Shown one piece after another: positions 61,655 through 64,000 of a stretch of DNA of 64,000 nucleotides. A program made the position numbers and the translations under genes. The notes below the pieces were generated by a model. The model saw only the letters and a list, made by a program, of their open reading frames with translations, had not been told where the DNA came from and did not search any database. The stretch's first letter is position 1. Every line of letters starts with the position of its first letter. Source of the DNA: Paenibacillus bovis (GTDB lineage Bacteria > Bacillota > Bacilli > Paenibacillales > Paenibacillaceae). The stretch is from contig NZ_CP013023.1 in the NCBI RefSeq assembly GCF_001421015.2, positions 982,001-1,046,000 of the forward strand, read 5' to 3'.

Positions 61655-63088
61655 ATGAATGAAGTGAAAATACCCAAACGTGTCACAACGGCGCTGGTGA
61701 ACTCCTTTGCTGCCGGTGTCGTCCCGCGGATCGGTCTGGAGCATATCGCAGTCGGTCGTAAATATGAAGTGGAATCCATTTTGCGTGAACTGGAAAATGT
61801 AGCGGATGGCGGAGCTGCTTTCAAGCTGATCACCGGACGTTATGGCAGCGGTAAAAGCTTTCTGCTGCAAATGATCCGCAATTATGCAATGGATCGCGGA
61901 TTCGTCGTAGCGGATGGCGATTTGTCTCCGGAGCGTCGCTTGACCGGTGCCAAGGGACAAGGGCTCGCTACTTACCGGGAGCTGATGATCAACCTGTCAA
62001 CCCGCACCCGTCCGGACGGCGGAGCACTGGAATCCATGCTGCAAAAGTGGATTTCCAATCTGCAGCAGCAGGTTATGGAAGAAAATAATGTCTCTCCGGA
62101 CGATCCTTCGATCGGTATCGAAGTGCAGCGCCGGATTCATGCGGTAACCGCAGAGATGGAAGGCTGGGTGCATGGTTTTGATTTTGCCAAAGTACTGTCT
62201 GCCTACTGGCAGGGCATTCGCCTGAATGAAGATACCCTCAAGCAGTCCGCATTGCGCTGGCTGCGTGGCGAATATCAGACCCGCACCGAAGCACGTCGTG
62301 AATTGAATGTAAGTGTCATTATCGATGATGATGGCTGGTATGACTATATGAAGCTGTGGGCAGAATTTGCTGCCCGGATCGGATACAAGGGTCTGCTGCT
62401 GTTCGTCGATGAAGGCGTGAATTTATATAAAATCTCCAACAGTGTCTCCCGTCAGAGCAACTATGAGAAACTGCTGACGATCTTCAACGATACGATGCAG
62501 GGCAAAGCCGGTCATCTGGGCGTATTTGTCGGTGGTACGCCGCAGTTCGTCGAAGATCCGCGCCGCGGACTGTACAGCTATGAGGCGCTGCGCTCAAGAT
62601 TGGCGGAGAGCCGGTTTGGCAGCAGTGGTACCAAGAACTTTGCCGGTCCGGTCATTCGGCTGGAGATGCTGTCCCATGAAGAGATTCTGCTGATGCTGCA
62701 CAAGCTGCAGGATATCCATTGTCAGCATTACAAGTATGAAAGCGTACTGGAGCAGCACCAGCTGGTCGCCTTTATGCAGACCGCGGTATCGCGCCTGGGA
62801 GCAGACGAGCTGCTGACCCCGCGGGAAGTGGTCCGGGATTTTGTGGATCTGCTCAATACGCTGCACTTTAACGAAGAGCTGACCTTTGACGGATTGCTCG
62901 GCGAACTGGCAGCAGCGCCTGCTCCGGTATATGCCGGTCATGTAGACCGGAATGATCCCGATATGATTATTCATCCCGGATCTTCCGCTGCGTCTGGCGG
63001 CAACCGTAGCGCAGCCGCCCAGCGTGGACCGGCTGCCACCAGTGCACCGGATGAAGTCGATGATTTTCTGGCGGAGTTTGATCTGTGA
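61655..63088 (+). CDS. DUF2791 (BrxD-like) P-loop ATPase
   Basis: This 477-residue ATPase starts KIPKRVTTALVNSFAAGVVPRIGLEHIAVGR, which is characteristic of DUF2791 proteins, including BrxD of BREX systems. The P-loop is LITGRYGSGKSFLL (about residues 58-71), and VVADGDLSPERRL, GLLLFVDEGVNLY (Walker B, about 245-257) and FVGGTPQFVEDPRRGLYSYEALRSRLAE follow. The C-terminal 50 residues are low complexity (SAASGGNRSAAAQRG). It begins with GAGGTGAACTGGAA before its ATG, seven bases after the TerB gene, and overlaps the helicase by four bases, so the three are translated as a unit. Confidence 0.88.
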   Translation: MNEVKIPKRVTTALVNSFAAGVVPRIGLEHIAVGRKYEVESILRELENVADGGAAFKLITGRYGSGKSFLLQMIRNYAMDRGFVVADGDLSPERRLTGAKGQGLATYRELMINLSTRTRPDGGALESMLQKWISNLQQQVMEENNVSPDDPSIGIEVQRRIHAVTAEMEGWVHGFDFAKVLSAYWQGIRLNEDTLKQSALRWLRGEYQTRTEARRELNVSVIIDDDGWYDYMKLWAEFAARIGYKGLLLFVDEGVNLYKISNSVSRQSNYEKLLTIFNDTMQGKAGHLGVFVGGTPQFVEDPRRGLYSYEALRSRLAESRFGSSGTKNFAGPVIRLEMLSHEEILLMLHKLQDIHCQHYKYESVLEQHQLVAFMQTAVSRLGADELLTPREVVRDFVDLLNTLHFNEELTFDGLLGELAAAPAPVYAGHVDRNDPDMIIHPGSSAASGGNRSAAAQRGPAATSAPDEVDDFLAEFDL

Positions 63089-64000
63089 GCGGGCATCCGT
63101 TTTACCGGCTGGCTCCGTTTATTCAGGAATACATCTATCGCAGCGGCTGGAAAGAGCTGCGCGAAGCCCAGGTGGAAGCCTGCCGGGTGCTGCTGGATAC
63201 ACCGCATCATCTGCTGATTGCTTCGGGTACGGCTTCCGGCAAGACAGAAGCGGCCTTTTTCCCGGCGCTGACTGCGCTGTATGAGCAGCCGTCCCGCTCG
63301 GTCGGCATTCTGTATATCGGGCCGCTCAAGGCACTGATCAATGACCAGTATGAACGGCTCAAAGGTGTGCTGCGCGATTCGGAGATTCCGGTCTGGCACT
63401 GGCATGGCGATGTGCCGCAATCGCACAAAACCAAGCTGGTGCAGAATCCGTCCGGCATTTTACAGATTACGCCCGAATCGCTGGAAGGTCTGCTCATGAA
63501 CAAGCCCAATGCTATCCCGGCACTGTTCGGCGATCTGCGCTATATCGTGGTGGACGAAGTCCATGCCTTTATGGGAGCGGACCGGGGGATTCAGGTGTTG
63601 TCGCAGCTGTCCCGGATTCAGCGGATGGCAGGCTGTCGTCCGCAGCGGATCGGATTGTCTGCGACACTGAGTGATTACGAGAGTGCCTGTAACTGGCTGT
63701 CTTCGGATACCGGTCAACCGGTCGAAGTCGTCTCGCCGCAGGGATCGCGCAAGCTGCGCATCAGTATCGAGCATTTTTCCTTTCCCGATGCGCGCAATGA
63801 AGAGCAGGCCCAGCAGCTGGAGTATGCCCAGCAGGCGTATCATAATTTCATATATGACCAGACCCATCACAAAAAGGCACTTATCTTCACCAACAGCCGC
63901 TCGGATGCGGAGTATCTGACCCTGGAAATGAGACGGGTCGCCGCCAAACGGCAGGAGCCGGATATTTTCCATGTGCATCATGGCAGTATCTCGGCGATGC
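63085..64000 (+). CDS. DEVH-box helicase, Lhr/BrxHI-like, cut by the window end
   Basis: The frame starts at GTG 63085, overlapping the ATPase stop, and runs to the window end with no stop. The first 305 residues contain helicase motifs I (SGTASGKTEAA, about 47-58), Ia (IGPLKALINDQ), Ib (ITPESLEGLL), II (VVDEVHAFMG, DEVH at 157-160), III (LSATLS) and IV (ALIFTNSRSDAE). The FYRLAPFIQEYIY start and the ASGKTEAAF core resemble the helicases found beside DUF2791 ATPases in BREX and Ter-linked systems. It would unwind or move along nucleic acid with ATP. The rest lies beyond the window. Confidence 0.9.
   Translation, partial: MSGHPFYRLAPFIQEYIYRSGWKELREAQVEACRVLLDTPHHLLIASGTASGKTEAAFFPALTALYEQPSRSVGILYIGPLKALINDQYERLKGVLRDSEIPVWHWHGDVPQSHKTKLVQNPSGILQITPESLEGLLMNKPNAIPALFGDLRYIVVDEVHAFMGADRGIQVLSQLSRIQRMAGCRPQRIGLSATLSDYESACNWLSSDTGQPVEVVSPQGSRKLRISIEHFSFPDARNEEQAQQLEYAQQAYHNFIYDQTHHKKALIFTNSRSDAEYLTLEMRRVAAKRQEPDIFHVHHGSISAM

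Noticed and set aside
57733..64000. Complete BREX system
   Set aside because: Only a BrxD-like ATPase and a helicase are seen; PglX, PglZ and BrxC are absent within the window.

Overview
The window is a chromosomal segment from a low-to-moderate GC Firmicute, most likely Paenibacillus or a close relative. The evidence is AGGAGG-type ribosome sites, Bacillus-type A-tract/T-tract terminators, a CspB-type cold shock protein next to a YdjO-like zinc-ribbon protein, an AguA/AguB putrescine route, a DUF420 membrane protein, YcnI/CopCD copper proteins and many PAS/HAMP signalling proteins. No rRNA, tRNA, CRISPR array, prophage or transposase gene was seen.

Region 1 (1-36 kb) is mostly ordinary chromosome. 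It holds the end of a surface repeat protein, two aldo/keto reductases, a GGDEF protein with a broken I-site, an alpha/beta hydrolase, a cold-shock module with a striking 5'-leader hairpin, aguA-aguB, a Fur-boxed feoA-feoB-FeoB-associated operon, and two divergent paralogous membrane proteins with Ser/Asp/Tyr-rich tails on either side of an AKR and two SRPBCC proteins. It continues with a large PAS hybrid histidine kinase, an MCP, a formate/nitrite-type channel, a glutathione peroxidase, an iron-type alcohol dehydrogenase with a divergent AraC regulator, and a LiaS/NarL-type two-component pair followed by copCD and ycnI. A second, orphan Fur box lies upstream of the two-component pair.

Region 2 (36.5-55.5 kb) is the most unusual part. 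A divergent minus-strand trio (48-aa membrane peptide, zinc-ribbon membrane protein, 640-aa membrane-anchored protein) faces a long plus-strand cluster. The plus cluster encodes a secreted/anchored vWA protein, a 1129-aa tubulin/FtsZ-like GTPase, an uncharacterised 797-aa partner, a polytopic membrane vWA protein, two small proteins, a zinc-ribbon TRAFAC-type GTPase, and a GTPase-associated (GAP1-like) protein. The last is split by a -1 shift at a run of six G and ends in a transmembrane segment and a Ser/Thr-rich external tail. Helically phased TTAA repeats precede the first plus-strand gene, and a 15-bp palindrome precedes the tubulin-like gene. A nested palindromic element interrupts the cluster. 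I infer a membrane-anchored, GTP-controlled cytoskeletal or signalling system, possibly a conflict/defence or envelope-stress system.

Region 3 (55.5-64 kb) has an FAD monooxygenase and then a tightly coupled module: a 1304-aa TerB-N/TerB-C protein, a BrxD-like DUF2791 ATPase, and a DEVH-box helicase cut by the window end. This resembles the Ter-linked/BREX-type DNA-processing trio. Its position beside the GTPase/tubulin/vWA cluster suggests a defence or stress island, but no experiment or database search was possible here.
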